From NCBI GenBank assembly GCA_000717735.1, contig JOBE01000004.1, positions 62,001-126,000 of the forward strand: a stretch of 64,000 nucleotides of DNA, written 5' to 3'. How positions within the stretch are numbered: position 1 is the stretch's first letter; every line of letters starts with the position of its first letter. The translations under genes were made by a program, and so were the position numbers. The stretch is from Streptomyces griseoluteus. Lineage in GTDB: Bacteria > Actinomycetota > Actinomycetes > Streptomycetales > Streptomycetaceae. This document shows, in pieces, positions 43,989 through 55,494 of the stretch. The notes beneath the pieces are model-generated. The model made no database searches, had not been told where the DNA came from, and saw only the letters and a program-made list of their open reading frames with translations.

Positions 43989-45068
43989 ATGATTCGGACG
44001 GTGGTGTGGGGTACCGGAAATGTCGGGCGCGCGGCGATCCGCGCCGTGGACGCCCATCCAGGTCTTGAGCTCGCGGCGGTGCTGGTCGCCGATCCGGCGA
44101 AGGTCGGACGGGACGCGGGGCGGCTCGCGGGGCTCGGGCGCGATCTCGGGGTGGTGGCCGTCGACGACGTCGGGGCTGTGCTCGACGGGCGGCCCGGGGC
44201 GGTGGTGTACGCGGCCTCGGGCGACACCCGGCCCGACGGGGCGCTCGACGACGTGGCCCGTGCGGTGCGGGCGGGCGCGGTGGTGGTCACGCCCGCGCTC
44301 TATCCGCTGTACGACCAGCGCAACGCTCCGCCCGAGTTCCGGGATCCGGTGCTCGCGGCGGTCGCCGAGGGAGGCGGCTCGCTGTTCGTGTCGGGGGTGG
44401 ACCCTGGCTGGGGCAACGACGTCCTGCCGCTGCTCGTGAGCGGGCTCGGCGGCACCGTGGACGTGATCCGCTGTCAGGAGATCTTCGACTACTCGACGTA
44501 CGAGCAGGAGGAGTCGGTCCGGGACCTGATCGGGATGGGCCGGCCTATGGAGTACGAGCCGCCGATGCTGCTGCCGTCGGTGCCGACGATGGTGTGGGGC
44601 GGGCAGGTGCGGCTGATGGCCCGCGCGCTCGGCGCCGAGCTCGACGAGATCCGCGAGACCGTGGAGCGGCGCCCGCTGGAGTCCACCGTGAGGACCCGGA
44701 CGATGGGCGTCTTCGAAGCGGGCACGCAAGGCGCGATCCGCTTCGAGGTGCAGGGGATCGTCGGCGGCGAGCCCCGGATCGTGATCGAGCACGTCACCCG
44801 CATCCACCCCTCGTGCGCGCCGGACTGGCCGGTGCCGCCGGACGGCGCGGGGGCGCACCGGGTGATCGTCGAGGGGAGCCCCCGGATCGAGGTGACGGTG
44901 GCGGCGACCGCCGAGGGCGAGAACAGGTCGGCGGGCGGGAACGCCACGGCGGTCGGCCGGCTCGTCGGGGCGATCGACTGGCTGGTGGCGGCCGGGCCGG
45001 GACTGTACGACGCGCTGGACGTGCCGTTGCGGCCGGCGGTCGGGAAGCTGGGAAGGAGACCACGGTGA
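43989..45068 (+). CDS. Dihydrodipicolinate-reductase-like NAD(P)H amine dehydrogenase
   Basis: 359 residues with an N-terminal Rossmann motif (VVWGTGNVGRAAIRAV), a DapB-like strand pattern and SGVDPGWGNDVLP in the catalytic half, as in 2,4-diaminopentanoate dehydrogenase-like proteins. Likely reduces or oxidises an imine/amine substrate. It is coupled to the next gene by a GTGA overlap. Substrate unknown. Confidence 0.75.
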   Translation: MIRTVVWGTGNVGRAAIRAVDAHPGLELAAVLVADPAKVGRDAGRLAGLGRDLGVVAVDDVGAVLDGRPGAVVYAASGDTRPDGALDDVARAVRAGAVVVTPALYPLYDQRNAPPEFRDPVLAAVAEGGGSLFVSGVDPGWGNDVLPLLVSGLGGTVDVIRCQEIFDYSTYEQEESVRDLIGMGRPMEYEPPMLLPSVPTMVWGGQVRLMARALGAELDEIRETVERRPLESTVRTRTMGVFEAGTQGAIRFEVQGIVGGEPRIVIEHVTRIHPSCAPDWPVPPDGAGAHRVIVEGSPRIEVTVAATAEGENRSAGGNATAVGRLVGAIDWLVAAGPGLYDALDVPLRPAVGKLGRRPR

Positions 45069-45553
45069 TCATCGACATTCCCGAGGGCCAGGAGCCGATC
45101 GGGTACGTGTGGGGCGACATGGTCCCGGAGATCGGGACGGCGGCGGCGAACTTCTCGCTGTCGGTGTACGCCCATACGACCCTGGGACTGCGCGAGTTCG
45201 AGGCGGCGCGGCTGAGGATCGCACAGATCAACGGGTGCGGCTTCTGTCTGGACTGGCGTACGGACCGGGACGGGGTGAAGGTCGAGGAGGGCTTCGACGA
45301 CGTCGTCGCGGCGTGGCGGGAGACGGAGGTCTCGGAGGCCTTCGACGAGCGGACGCGGCTCGCGGCCGAGTACGCGGAGCGGTACGCGCTCGACCATCAC
45401 GGTCTGGACGAGGAGTTCTGGGGCCGGATGACGGCGCGCTACAGCCAGGCGGAGATCGTGGAGCTGACGATGAGCCTGGGCTCCTGGCTGGCGTTCGGGA
45501 GGCTCAACCGGGTGCTCGGGCTCGACACGGTGTGCGTGCTGCCGACGCACTAG
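45065..45553 (+). CDS. AhpD-like / carboxymuconolactone decarboxylase family protein
   Basis: 162 residues with the redox CxxC motif in INGCGFCLDWR, as in AhpD-type alkylhydroperoxidases; the histidine that normally follows three residues later is replaced by Trp-Arg. Starts with GTG overlapping the preceding stop. The partnership with a DapB-like dehydrogenase suggests a joint function I cannot name. Confidence 0.82.
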   Translation: MIIDIPEGQEPIGYVWGDMVPEIGTAAANFSLSVYAHTTLGLREFEAARLRIAQINGCGFCLDWRTDRDGVKVEEGFDDVVAAWRETEVSEAFDERTRLAAEYAERYALDHHGLDEEFWGRMTARYSQAEIVELTMSLGSWLAFGRLNRVLGLDTVCVLPTH

Positions 45554-45590
45554 GGTCTGTCCGACCCTGAACCGCCGGACAGACCCTAGT
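45549..45590 (+). terminator. Terminator of the AhpD-like gene
   Basis: A 15-bp perfect stem, 45549-45563 (ACTAGGGTCTGTCCG) against 45576-45590, with the TAG stop codon inside the left arm. Confidence 0.8.
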
Positions 45591-45599
45591 CGTGTGCGA

Positions 45600-45629
45600 A
45601 AGGGCCGGCCGGGACACCGGCCGGCCCTT
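45600..45629 (-). terminator. Terminator of the cholesterol oxidase gene
   Basis: AAGGGCCGGCC (45600-45610) against GGCCGGCCCTT (45619-45629), 12 bases past the stop on the minus strand. Confidence 0.75.
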
Positions 45630-45640
45630 CCCCTTCGCCC

Positions 45641-48812
<3,172 letters not shown>

Positions 48813-48830
48813 GAATGCGGTCCTTGGGAA

Positions 48831-48855
48831 GGGGAGGGGAGGGGAGGGGAGGGGA
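48831..48855 (+). repeat. Five tandem GGGGA units, potential G-quadruplex
   Basis: Five perfect copies followed by GGG, 19 bases upstream of the aspA start on the opposite strand. The spacing of four-G runs by single A is compatible with G-quadruplex folding. Confidence 0.85.
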
Positions 48856-49004
48856 GGGTGCGTGCCGAACGAGAGGAGGTTCGTGCCGCGGGCACGGCGA
48901 GGCGGCCGGGCGGCAGGGCCGTACGGCAGTCGGGGTGACCTGGCGGTGTGACCGCGGGGGAAGGACCCGCTCCGGTCCCGGGGGACCGTGGGAAGGGGTT
49001 GGCT
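48856..49004. other. Gap between aspA and the asparaginase terminator
   Basis: No gene seen; with the flanking repeat and terminator the gene-free stretch is 48,813-49,105. It must hold the aspA promoter, but I see no clear boxes. Confidence 0.4.
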
Positions 49005-49045
49005 CCGGCTCGCGGGCGGGCGGGAGGGCGCCGCCCGCGAGCCGG
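49005..49045 (-). terminator. Terminator of the asparaginase gene
   Basis: CCGGCTCGCGGGCGG (49005-49019) pairs perfectly over 15 bp with 49031-49045, about 60 bases past the stop at 49106. Confidence 0.75.
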
Positions 49046-49105
49046 GGGTCTGGGGGTGCGCCGGGACGGGACCTGTCCGGCCGCGCTGACCCGGCTTGAC
49101 CGGCC

Positions 49106-50221
49106 CTATGCTCGGGCGGCGACCGCAGAGGCCGAGCGTGAGCCGCCGGTGGCGAGGGCCGGTTCCACGCGGACCGGTCCTTCGAGGAGGCGGCGCAGGA
49201 GGGCCGTGCCGCGGGCCGGGTCGCCCGCGCCGCCCTCGGCGAGGAGCGTGGCGAGGACGGCTATCCGGGCCTGGGCGGCACGCAGGGTGCCGGTGAGCAG
49301 CGCCCCGGCGGCGACGAGGTCGACGGCTCCGCCGCCGGTGTAGATCTCGGCGAGCGGCCCGGCGGGCACGCGGGTGCTCACGGCGACGAGGACGCCCTGG
49401 TTGACGGCGTCGGCCACGGCGGCGGCGATCTCGGGGGTGGCGTTGCCCGCGCCGGTGGCTTCGAGGACGATGCCCCGGGCGCCGGCGGCGACGGCCGCGT
49501 TCAGCAGGAACGGGTCGCCGTCGGAGTGGTGGGTGACGATGTCGACCCGGGGCAGCGCGACGGCGTCGGGGCCGATGGCGCCGGGGACCGCCGTGTGCGC
49601 GGCGGCGGGGAGCGGCAGCGGCGTCGGGCGCTCCGGCTGCCGCTCGATGTCGACGCGGGAGAATCCGACGCGGCCCAGGCGCTCGGCGGAGGGGTCGGAG
49701 AAGGCGTCGGCGGCGAGTGTCTGGCTCTTGACGGTGCCGCGGGCCGCGTGGACGCGGCCGTCGAAGACGACGAGGACGCCGAGGTCGCTGACGGAGGCGG
49801 CGACCTGGAGCGCGTCGTACATGTTGCCGGGGCCGTCCCCGTCGCCGGTGCCGAAGGGGCGCTGGGCGCCGGTCAGGACGACCGGGCGGACGTCGGTGTG
49901 GTGCAGGTCCAGGAGGAAGGCGGTCTCCTCCAGGGTGTCGGTGCCGTGGGTGATCACGATGCCGTCGACGCCGGGGTCGGCGAGGGTCTCGTGGACGGTG
50001 CGCAGGAGGGTCAGCTGGTGGGCCGCGGTCATGCGCGAGCTGTTGACGTTGAAGAGGTCGACGACCTCGACGGTGACGCCCTCGGGGAGGGGGGCGGTGG
50101 CCAGGACGTCGCTGCCGGAGGCGTCGGCGGCGTAGCCGGTGCCCTGCCAGCGGCTCGCGATCGTGCCGCCGGTGCTGATGACGACGATCCGGCGCGCTCC
50201 CCCGTCGTTCGTCCGCTTCAT
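49106..50221 (-). CDS. ansA: L-asparaginase (type I/II fold)
   Basis: 371 residues with the nucleophile Thr17 in STGGTIAS and the second catalytic Thr in THGTDTLEET. There is no signal peptide, so it is cytoplasmic. It hydrolyses asparagine to aspartate and ammonia, feeding aspA next door. Starts at ATG 50221 and diverges from an Lrp-family regulator gene. Confidence 0.92.
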   Translation of the reverse strand: MKRTNDGGARRIVVISTGGTIASRWQGTGYAADASGSDVLATAPLPEGVTVEVVDLFNVNSSRMTAAHQLTLLRTVHETLADPGVDGIVITHGTDTLEETAFLLDLHHTDVRPVVLTGAQRPFGTGDGDGPGNMYDALQVAASVSDLGVLVVFDGRVHAARGTVKSQTLAADAFSDPSAERLGRVGFSRVDIERQPERPTPLPLPAAAHTAVPGAIGPDAVALPRVDIVTHHSDGDPFLLNAAVAAGARGIVLEATGAGNATPEIAAAVADAVNQGVLVAVSTRVPAGPLAEIYTGGGAVDLVAAGALLTGTLRAAQARIAVLATLLAEGGAGDPARGTALLRRLLEGPVRVEPALATGGSRSASAVAARA

Positions 50222-50280
50222 GCCTGCCGTCCTTACTCCGTACCCAAATATCCTGCCCCGCAACGATAGGGCAGGAGGCG

Positions 50281-50332
50281 CGCAAGACGATTGCGAAATC
50301 GTCCGAGGAAATGTTTTGCCGTGGTAGATAAT
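50281..50332 (+). promoter_or_regulatory. Asparaginase/Lrp divergent control region
   Basis: CGCAA-GACGA-TTGCG (50281-50295) is a 15-bp dyad suitable for Lrp-family binding. TAGATAAT (50325-50332) gives a -10 box for the regulator; the predicted start lies on its ATG at 50339, which lacks a Shine-Dalgarno, so that transcript is probably leaderless. Confidence 0.5.
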
Positions 50333-50338
50333 TGCGCC

Positions 50339-50803
50339 ATGGACCGAATCGATCTGCACATCTTGCGCGAGCTTCAGGAAGACGGGCGCCTGAGCAACCA
50401 GGAGCTGGCCCAGCGGGTGGGGCTCAGCCCGTCCCCCTGTCTGCGCCGGGTGCGCCAGCTGGAGCAGGACGGGGTGATCCAGGGCTATCGGGCGATCATC
50501 GACCCGGAGGCGGTGGGCCGCGGGTTCGAGGTCCTCGTCTCGGTGGAGATGCGTCGGGACCGGGAGACCGTGGAGGCCTTCGAGGCGGCGCTCCAGGACG
50601 TGCCGGACGTCATCGAGGCGTACCGCCTGTTCGGGAGCCCCGGGTGCCTGCTCCGGATCGCGGTGGCCGACCTCGCGGCGTACGAGCGGCTGTGGATCGA
50701 GCGTCTGACGACGCTGGCCGGGGTCACCGAGGTCAACTCGCAGATCATCATGAAGCGGATCAAGGAGCCGAAGGGGATGCCGGTGGGCGTCCGGGGCATC
50801 TGA
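50339..50803 (+). CDS. Lrp/AsnC-family transcriptional regulator
   Basis: 154 residues. The N-terminal HTH (DLHILRELQEDGRLSNQELAQRVGLSPSPCLRRVRQLEQDG) is followed by the RAM ligand domain (VIEAYRLFGSPGCLLRIAVADLAAYE). AsnC-type proteins respond to amino acids; divergence from asparaginase suggests control by asparagine or aspartate (inference). Confidence 0.92.
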   Translation: MDRIDLHILRELQEDGRLSNQELAQRVGLSPSPCLRRVRQLEQDGVIQGYRAIIDPEAVGRGFEVLVSVEMRRDRETVEAFEAALQDVPDVIEAYRLFGSPGCLLRIAVADLAAYERLWIERLTTLAGVTEVNSQIIMKRIKEPKGMPVGVRGI

Positions 50804-50812
50804 ACGCGCGGC

Positions 50813-50851
50813 GGCCGGGGCCTGGGGCTGCCTTCGGATCAGGCCCGGGCC
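50813..50851 (+). terminator. Terminator of the Lrp-family gene
   Basis: GGCCGGGGCCTG (50813-50824) and CAGGCCCGGGCC (50840-50851) pair with one mismatch. Confidence 0.55.
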
Positions 50852-51025
50852 ACGCCCGGTCGCTCCATATGCGAGAACGTCATGGAACAGCCTCCTCCCC
50901 GTTACATGACAGGTACCTGACGTGTGCCACCCTCCCGATGACACGAAGTCAACACGCGTAGACAGCGGGATCCTTGAGCCGGCCCCCGCCGCCCCGCGCG
51001 TACCGTCCCCGGGAAAGGGCCCCCC

Positions 51026-51829
51026 ATGTCCGTTGTGCGGATCGGCAGATGGAAGGTGTGGGCGGCGGCGGTCGCCGCGACCCTCGTCGGCATCACGCTC
51101 CCCGCGGTCACCGCGACTCCCGCGAGCGCCACGACCACCGCGTACGACACCACGTACTACAAGAACGCGATAGGCAAGACCGGCACGAGTCTGAAGTCCT
51201 CGCTGCACACGATCATCAGCAGCCAGAGCAAGATCTCGTACGACGCGGTCTGGAACGCGCTGAAGGTCACCGACCAGGATCCCAACAACACCGCGAACGT
51301 GGTCCTGCTGTACAGCGGCGTCTCGCGCAGCAAGTCCCTCAACGGCGGCGACGTGGGCGACTGGAACCGCGAGCACGTCTGGGCGCAGTCCCACGGCAGC
51401 TTCGGCACCTCGGCCGGCCCCGGCACCGACCTGCACCACCTGCGCGCCTGCGACGTCCAGGTCAACAGCATCCGCGGCAACAAGGACTGGGACTTCGGCG
51501 GCAGCGCGGTCAGCGGCGCGACCGGCAGCTACACCGACTCCAACTCCTTCGAGCCGCGCAACGCCGACAAGGGCGACGTGGCCCGGATGATCCTCTACAT
51601 GGCCGTCCGGTACGAGGGCGACGACGCCTGGGCCGACCTGGAGCCCAACGAGTCGACGTCCAACGGCAGCGTCCCCTGGCACGGCCGCCTCTCGATCCTG
51701 AAGCAGTGGAACCAGCAGGACCCGCCGAGCGCCTTCGAGGAACGCCGCAACGACGTCATCTACGGCACCTACCAGGGCAACCGGAACCCGTTCATCGACC
51801 ACCCCGAGTGGGTCGAGGCGATCTGGTAG
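51026..51829 (+). CDS. Secreted endonuclease I family nuclease
   Basis: 267 residues with a Sec signal peptide (VWAAAVAATLVGITLPAVTA ... ASA) and the His-Me-finger nuclease motif WNREHVWAQSHG (His117), then DLHHLRACDVQVNSIRGN. Family members degrade extracellular DNA and RNA with Mg2+. ATG at 51026. It has its own terminator at 51861-51897. Confidence 0.9.
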   Translation: MSVVRIGRWKVWAAAVAATLVGITLPAVTATPASATTTAYDTTYYKNAIGKTGTSLKSSLHTIISSQSKISYDAVWNALKVTDQDPNNTANVVLLYSGVSRSKSLNGGDVGDWNREHVWAQSHGSFGTSAGPGTDLHHLRACDVQVNSIRGNKDWDFGGSAVSGATGSYTDSNSFEPRNADKGDVARMILYMAVRYEGDDAWADLEPNESTSNGSVPWHGRLSILKQWNQQDPPSAFEERRNDVIYGTYQGNRNPFIDHPEWVEAIW

Positions 51830-51860
51830 CCCTCGCACCCGCACCACCGCAGGACCGAAC

Positions 51861-51897
51861 GGAGCCGGGCCGGGCTCGCAGCACCCGGCCCGGCTCC
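51861..51897 (+). terminator. Terminator of the endonuclease gene
   Basis: GGAGCCGGGCCGGG (51861-51874) against CCCGGCCCGGCTCC (51884-51897), a perfect 14-bp stem. Confidence 0.8.
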
Positions 51898-51915
51898 GGC
51901 GCGTTCGGAGGACCT

Positions 51916-52029
51916 CTACGCCTGACCGCTCCCGCCGCCTTCAAACGCGAAATCGCAGATCTTCTCACGCTCTTCGCGTGAACGATGGACACGCCCATCA
52001 GGCGTTATCCACCCGTTATAAACGGTCAT
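51916..52029 (-). CDS. Possible 37-residue small protein
   Basis: An ATG at 52029 with a strong AAAGGGGG ribosome site 3-4 bases upstream opens a 37-codon frame (begins MTVYNGWITPDG, ends EGGGSGQA). It fills most of the gap between the endonuclease terminator and ectA, where base composition is noticeably more AT-rich. No homologue known to me. Confidence 0.35.
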   Translation of the reverse strand: MTVYNGWITPDGRVHRSREEREKICDFAFEGGGSGQA

Positions 52030-52175
52030 TTCGCCCCCTTTTCCTGCCCTTTGCCGTGCGGTGAAGCATGCATTCCCGGCACGGAGGCCGTCGGCGCACC
52101 TATCACGATCATCACGCCCCGGACAAGGGTCCAGCCCCAGGAAGTTCCGAGATCCACTCGGTAGCTTCGGCGCCC

Positions 52176-52679
52176 ATGACCACAGCCCGCACGACACCCC
52201 CGACGATCGCGGACGGCGCCGAGCTCTGGCGTATCGCCCGCGGCTCCGGGGAACTCGACCTCAACTCCCCGTACAGCTATCTGCTGTGGTGCCGCGACTT
52301 CGCCGACACGACCGCCGTCGCCCGTGACGCCTCCGGACGCCCGATCGGCTTCGTCACCGGCTACCTGCGTCCCGACGCGCCGGAAACGCTCTTCGTCTGG
52401 CAGGTCGCCGTCGAGGGTTCGCACCGCGGAAGCGGGGTAGCCGGGACCCTGCTCGACGCCCTGTCCACACGCGTGGCCGCCGAGCACGGAGTCAGCCGAG
52501 TCGAGGCGACCGTCACCCCCGGGAACCTCGCGTCCGACCGGCTGTTCCGGTCCTACGCGCGCCGCCACGGCGCGGACCTGACGCAGGAGGTGCTGTTCCC
52601 TTCGGCCACGTTCCCCTCCTCGGGGCACGAGTCCGAGGTGCTGTACCGCATCGGCCCCCTCGCTGCCCCCGCGTCCTGA
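52176..52679 (+). CDS. ectA: L-2,4-diaminobutyrate acetyltransferase
   Basis: 167 residues of the GNAT fold with the EctA hallmarks LDLNSPYSYLLWCRDFADT and FVWQVAVEGSHRGSGVAGTLL. It N-acetylates 2,4-diaminobutyrate, the second step of ectoine synthesis. ATG at 52176 without a strong ribosome site; a possible -10 box TAGCTT (52162-52167) suggests a very short or no leader. First of eight genes. Confidence 0.93.
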   Translation: MTTARTTPPTIADGAELWRIARGSGELDLNSPYSYLLWCRDFADTTAVARDASGRPIGFVTGYLRPDAPETLFVWQVAVEGSHRGSGVAGTLLDALSTRVAAEHGVSRVEATVTPGNLASDRLFRSYARRHGADLTQEVLFPSATFPSSGHESEVLYRIGPLAAPAS

Positions 52680-52731
52680 GCCCTCGTCCGCGCCCACCAC
52701 GCACCCGAACCACCTCTGGAGAAGAGACTCC

Positions 52732-54021
52732 GTGACCCTGATCGACATCGCCGCCCCCTCCGCCCTCGGGACCCCCTCCGTCTTCGAGACCCTGGAGTCG
52801 GAGGTCCGCAGCTACTGCCGTGCCTGGCCCGTCGTCTTCGAACGCGCCACCGGCAGCAGGCTGTACGACGAGCAGGGGCGCCCGTACCTCGACTTCTTCG
52901 CCGGCGCGGGCTCGCTCAACTACGGCCACAACAATCCCGCGCTCAAGCGGGCACTGCTCGACTACCTCGCCGGCGACGGGGTCACCCACGGCCTCGACAT
53001 GTCGACGACCGCGAAACGCGACTTCCTCGAGACCTTCCACGAGACGGTCCTCGAACCCCGCTCGCTGCCCTACAAGGTGATGTTCCCCGGGCCCACCGGC
53101 ACCAACGCCGTGGAGGCCGCCCTGAAGCTCGCCCGCAAGGTCACCGGGCGCCAGACCGTCGTGTCCTTCACCAACGCCTTCCACGGGATGTCGCTCGGCT
53201 CGCTCGCCGTCACCGGCAACGCCGCCAAACGCGCCGGCGCGGGCGTCCCGCTGCACCACGCCATCCGGATGCCCTTCGACGACTACCTCGACGGACAGCT
53301 CACCGACTTCCTCTGGTTCGAGCGGCTCCTCGACGACGCGGGCTCCGGTCTCGACCACCCCGCGGCCGTGATCGTCGAGACCGTCCAGGGCGAGGGCGGC
53401 ATCAACGTCGCGCGGGCCGCGTGGCTGCGCGGGCTCGCGGAGCTGTGCCGCCGGCACGACATGCTCCTCATCGTCGACGACATCCAGATGGGCTGCGGCC
53501 GCACCGGCGACTTCTTCTCCTTCGAGGAGGCGGGCATCACGCCCGACATCGTCACCCTGTCCAAGTCCATCAGCGGCTACGGCCTGCCCATGGCCCTCTG
53601 CCTGTTCCGGCCGGAGCTGGACGTGTGGCAGCCCGGTGAGCACAACGGCACCTTCCGCGGCAACAACCCGGCCTTCGTCACCGCCACGGCCGCCCTCGAC
53701 GCGTACTGGCGCGACGGCGCCCTGCGCGAGCGCACCCTGGGCCGGGCCGACCGGGTGGAGAGCGCCCTGCTCGACCTGTGCACGGGCGACGGGCGCATGG
53801 GCCTGACGGTCCGCGGCCGGGGCCTCGTGTGGGGCCTGGAGTTCGCCGACGGGGAGCGCGCGGAGGCCGTGTGCCGGCGCGCCTTCGAGACCGGTCTGCT
53901 CGTGGAGACCTCGGGTCCGCGCGGCGAGGTGGTCAAGCTGCTGCCGCCGCTGACGGCGACGGACGACGAACTCGACGAGGGGCTCGGCATCCTGGCCCGC
54001 TCCGTCCGCCACACCGCCTGA
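52732..54021 (+). CDS. ectB: Diaminobutyrate-2-oxoglutarate transaminase
   Basis: 429 residues, class III aminotransferase with the PLP lysine in LSKSISGYG and the EctB-typical GDGVTHGLDMSTTAKRDF. It makes L-2,4-diaminobutyrate from aspartate semialdehyde and glutamate, the first committed step of ectoine synthesis. GTG start behind GAGAAGAG. The stop codon lies inside a 23-bp tandem repeat. Confidence 0.94.
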   Translation: MTLIDIAAPSALGTPSVFETLESEVRSYCRAWPVVFERATGSRLYDEQGRPYLDFFAGAGSLNYGHNNPALKRALLDYLAGDGVTHGLDMSTTAKRDFLETFHETVLEPRSLPYKVMFPGPTGTNAVEAALKLARKVTGRQTVVSFTNAFHGMSLGSLAVTGNAAKRAGAGVPLHHAIRMPFDDYLDGQLTDFLWFERLLDDAGSGLDHPAAVIVETVQGEGGINVARAAWLRGLAELCRRHDMLLIVDDIQMGCGRTGDFFSFEEAGITPDIVTLSKSISGYGLPMALCLFRPELDVWQPGEHNGTFRGNNPAFVTATAALDAYWRDGALRERTLGRADRVESALLDLCTGDGRMGLTVRGRGLVWGLEFADGERAEAVCRRAFETGLLVETSGPRGEVVKLLPPLTATDDELDEGLGILARSVRHTA

Positions 54022-54086
54022 GCCACCACCGGACCACCGCCTGAGCCACCACCGGACCACCGCTTGAGCCGCCGCTTGAGCCGCCG
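54017..54086. repeat. Tandem repeats across the ectB stop codon
   Basis: A 23-bp unit at 54017-54039 repeats exactly at 54040-54062; two 12-bp units CTTGAGCCGCCG follow (54063-54086). Every unit carries TGA, so the ectB stop is effectively multiplied. Confidence 0.85.
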
Positions 54087-54124
54087 TCACGACCATCCCC
54101 ATCCGGATCCGAAAGGCCACACCC

Positions 54125-54544
54125 ATGATCGTCCGTTCCTTCGACGAGCTCGAGAACACCGAGCGGCACGTGAGGGCCGCCTCGGGCACCTGGGAGAGCA
54201 AGCGGATCGTCCTGGCCCGTGAGCGGGTCGGCTTCTCCCTCCACGAGACGGTTCTGTACGCCGGCACCGAGACCTCCATGTGGTACGCGCACCACGTCGA
54301 GGCCGTGGTCTGCACGGCCGGCGAGGCCGAGCTCACCGACCTGGAGACGGGCCGCACCTACACGATCGTGCCCGGAACGATGTACCTCCTCGACGGACAC
54401 GAGCGCCACACCCTCAGGGTCAAGCAGGACTTCCGCTGCCTGTGCGTCTTCAACCCGCCCGTCACCGGGCGCGAGGACCACGACGAGAACGGCGTCTACC
54501 CCCTGCTGACCGAGCCCGACGGGCCCGTCGGGAACGACGCCTGA
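54125..54544 (+). CDS. ectC: L-ectoine synthase
   Basis: 139 residues, a cupin of the EctC family ([52 protein letters not shown] core). It cyclises N-gamma-acetyldiaminobutyrate to ectoine. Length and order after ectB are canonical. Confidence 0.95.
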   Translation: MIVRSFDELENTERHVRAASGTWESKRIVLARERVGFSLHETVLYAGTETSMWYAHHVEAVVCTAGEAELTDLETGRTYTIVPGTMYLLDGHERHTLRVKQDFRCLCVFNPPVTGREDHDENGVYPLLTEPDGPVGNDA

Positions 54545-54597
54545 AGCACGGCACACCACCGAACGCACCCGTACGAGAAAGGAAGGCACGCTCCCTC

Positions 54598-55494
54598 ATG
54601 GCCTCCGCACCCACCCGTCCCGTCGACCTCTACCCCACCCGTGGCTCCGAGGAGGAGCTGATCGGCCGCAAGGACCCCGTCGTGTGGTCCGAGCCCGGCA
54701 CGGCGGGCCCCTTCTGGGCCCGCGAACTGGAGGAGTACGACCGCGACGGATTCGTCACGGTGGACGAGATCGTCACCCCTGAGGAGGTCGACACGCTCCG
54801 GGCGGAACTGGACCGGCTCGTCTCCGACCCTGCCCTGCGGGCGGACGAGCGGGCGGTCGTCGAGCCCCGCTCCCAGGAGATCCGTTCCGTCTTCGAGGTC
54901 CACCGGATCAGCGAGGTCTTCGGCCGGCTGGCCGAGGATCCGCGGATCCTGGGGCGCGCCCGCCAGATCCTCGGCTCGGACGTCTACGTCCACCAGTCGC
55001 GGGTCAACGTCAAGCCCGGCTTCGGCGCCAGCGGCTTCTACTGGCACTCCGACTTCGAGACCTGGCACGCCGAGGACGGTCTGCCGAGGATGCGGACGGT
55101 GTCGGTCTCGATCGCGCTCACCCCGAACCACACCACCAACGGCAGTCTGATGATCATGCCGGGCTCACATCGCACCTTCCTGGGCTGCGCCGGGGCCACA
55201 CCGGAGGACAACTACAAGAAGTCGCTCCGGATGCAGGACGCCGGCACGCCGTCCCACGAGGCGCTCACGACGTTCGCCGACGCCTGCGGCATCCGCCACT
55301 TCACGGGCCCGGCGGGATCGGCCACCTGGTTCGACTGCAACGCCCTGCACGGCTCGGGCGACAACATCACCCCGTACCCCCGGAGCAATGTGTTCCTGGT
55401 CTTCAACAGCGTCGAGAACCAGCCCGAGGCGCCCTTCGCCGCCCCGGTCCGGCGCCCCTCCTTCGTCGCCGCGCGCCCGTGGGACCGCGCATGA
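54598..55494 (+). CDS. ectD: Ectoine 5-hydroxylase
   Basis: 298 residues, an Fe(II)/2-oxoglutarate dioxygenase of the PhyH family, with metal ligands in FYWHSDFETWH (H-x-D) and the distal His in ALHGSGDN, and the signature block GFYWHSDFETWHAEDG. It converts ectoine to 5-hydroxyectoine. The stop overlaps the next start (ATGA), tying synthesis to the transporter genes. Confidence 0.94.
   Translation: MASAPTRPVDLYPTRGSEEELIGRKDPVVWSEPGTAGPFWARELEEYDRDGFVTVDEIVTPEEVDTLRAELDRLVSDPALRADERAVVEPRSQEIRSVFEVHRISEVFGRLAEDPRILGRARQILGSDVYVHQSRVNVKPGFGASGFYWHSDFETWHAEDGLPRMRTVSVSIALTPNHTTNGSLMIMPGSHRTFLGCAGATPEDNYKKSLRMQDAGTPSHEALTTFADACGIRHFTGPAGSATWFDCNALHGSGDNITPYPRSNVFLVFNSVENQPEAPFAAPVRRPSFVAARPWDRA

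Noticed and set aside
50839..50883. 14-codon frame on the minus strand with a strong GGAGGAGG site
   Set aside because: It ends inside the terminator of the Lrp gene and has no downstream gene on its strand, so a leader peptide makes no sense there.
52005..52012. TTATCCAC, a DnaA-box-like sequence
   Set aside because: A single copy in an ordinary intergenic gap with no cluster of boxes or dnaA/dnaN context is not evidence of an origin.
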